A stretch of 5,959 nt of DNA from an uncultured Prevotella sp. (lineage in GTDB: Bacteria; Bacteroidota; Bacteroidia; Bacteroidales; Bacteroidaceae). This document shows, piece by piece, positions 5,130 through 5,959 of the stretch (position 1 is the stretch's first letter; the number at the start of each line of letters is the position of its first letter). The notes under the pieces are model-generated. The model had not been told where the DNA came from, did not search any database, and saw only the letters and a list, made by a program, of their open reading frames with translations. The DNA lies in the NCBI GenBank assembly GCA_947095945.1, contig CAMUQM010000127.1, forward strand, positions 1 to 5,959, read 5' to 3'. Position numbers and translations under genes: made by a program.

Positions 5130-5959
5130 TATAGCATACAGCTATAATGGTCAACGACACCTAATAAGTGTCTTTCCTCATCGCATACTAACACAGTGTG
5201 CACCTTGTTTTGCTGCATTATCTGTTGAATCTCCGTAATCTTCGTTGTTGGTAAGACTATCTTTGGTTCCTTCGTCATAATGTCATTGACCGTATGGTCA
5301 AAGAACTCAGCCTGCCAACGTTCCATAGCTCTACGGATGTCACCATCTGTTATTAGTCCGATTACCTTTCCGTTATCAAGCGATACACCCAAACCAAGTT
5401 TTCCCTTACTTACATGTATGATAGCTTCACCTAAGTGCATATCCTTAGGAATAACAGGGAGGTCGTCTGAACGCATAACATCTTGTGCAGTTGTCAGCAG
5501 ACGTTTGCCTAATTCTCCACCTGGGTGGAACTGTGCAAAGTCCTGTGGCTTAAAGTTACGAACACGCATAAGTGCAATCGCTAAAGCATCACCCATAACA
5601 AGTGCAGCCGTTGTTGAACTGGTAGGAGCAAGGTTAAGAGGGCATGCTTCTTTCTCAACCCAAACCTTCAAATGAGCTGTAGAATATTTCGCTAACAAAG
5701 AATTAGGGTTGGCACTCATTCCGATAATAGGAATATTCATGTGAAGTACCATTGGAATGAAGCGGAGTAGTTCGTCTGTTTGCCCTGAATTAGACAATGC
5801 TAATACAACATCATCCTTTGTCATTACGCCCAAGTCGCCATGATAGACGTCCAAAGGGTTAACAAAGAAAGCTGGTGTGCCTGTAGAAGAAAGAGTTGCA
5901 GCTATCTTTGCTCCAATGTTTCCACTTTTGCCAACACCCGTAACAATAACCTTACCTGT
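5129..5959 (-). CDS. kdsD: Arabinose-5-phosphate isomerase (KdsD/KpsF/GutQ family), 5' end beyond the window
   Basis: This enzyme converts ribulose 5-phosphate to arabinose 5-phosphate, the first step towards Kdo for the LPS core (EC 5.3.1.13), in the cytoplasm. The visible 276 residues start inside the SIS sugar-isomerase domain (visible 1-150; VTGVGKSGNIG near 6-16, SNSGQTDE at 56-63, FHPGGELG at 144-151). Two CBS domains follow (about 168-212 and 226-276). The catalytic residues described for E. coli KdsD (K59, E111, E152, H193) correspond to K11, E63, E104 and H145 at a constant offset of 48, so about 48 N-terminal residues are missing and the active site is intact. The reading frame stays open to the window edge at 5959; the TTG at 5854 is an internal Leu codon in NPLDVYHGD, not a start. 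KpsF and GutQ paralogues cannot be told apart by sequence alone. Transcription may end in part at the hairpin beginning at its stop codon, and the phospholipase gene follows after 85 bases. Confidence 0.93.
   Translation of the reverse strand, partial: TGKVIVTGVGKSGNIGAKIAATLSSTGTPAFFVNPLDVYHGDLGVMTKDDVVLALSNSGQTDELLRFIPMVLHMNIPIIGMSANPNSLLAKYSTAHLKVWVEKEACPLNLAPTSSTTAALVMGDALAIALMRVRNFKPQDFAQFHPGGELGKRLLTTAQDVMRSDDLPVIPKDMHLGEAIIHVSKGKLGLGVSLDNGKVIGLITDGDIRRAMERWQAEFFDHTVNDIMTKEPKIVLPTTKITEIQQIMQQNKVHTVLVCDEERHLLGVVDHYSCML

Noticed and set aside
5280..5675. 131-codon plus-strand frame opposite the isomerase gene
   Set aside because: It is antisense to a clear KdsD coding sequence and has no domain features.
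5852..5854. TTG as the start of the isomerase gene
   Set aside because: The frame stays open to 5959 and encodes the conserved GVGKSGNIG motif upstream, so this codon is an internal Leu.

Overview
The window looks like a piece of chromosome from a Bacteroidetes bacterium, most likely a Prevotella-type (Bacteroidales) species. The DNA is AT-rich, and start codons lack Shine-Dalgarno sequences. A TAnnTTTG-type -7 promoter element lies upstream of the replication-initiator-like gene. The protein families fit this group, and the gap at 1257-2042 carries a repeat-rich stretch that resembles intergenic repeats I associate with Prevotella from memory. The genus is an inference.

Left part (1-1256): a Rep_3/RepB-type replication initiator gene on the minus strand, with a terminator-like inverted repeat downstream and a recognisable promoter upstream. 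It sits beside ordinary chromosomal genes, so it is probably a resident or domesticated initiator rather than part of a living plasmid. Positions 1257-2042 hold no convincing gene. They carry tandem ~21-22 bp units, inverted repeats and two tiny unsupported ORFs, ending in an AT-rich promoter with a run of ten T.

Centre (2043-3669): the most interesting part, two plus-strand regulator genes in a probable operon. The first protein joins a degenerate ScdA/RIC-type N-terminal domain and a hemerythrin-like di-iron domain with all six expected ligands to a LuxR/GerE DNA-binding domain. The second joins a degenerate receiver-like domain without an obvious phospho-acceptor Asp to a closely related LuxR domain. 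Together they suggest a one-component di-iron sensor of oxygen, nitric oxide or redox state with a paired partner regulator. A 13-bp palindrome lies between the two genes.

Right part (3697-5959): two minus-strand envelope genes. The 5'-truncated kdsD/kpsF gene encodes arabinose-5-phosphate isomerase, the entry to Kdo and LPS core synthesis. It is followed by a cardiolipin-synthase-like phospholipase D with two HKD motifs and an apparent export signal. A hairpin begins at the kdsD stop codon, so the two may be transcribed separately. The regulator pair and the phospholipase gene converge with only 27 bp between their stop codons.
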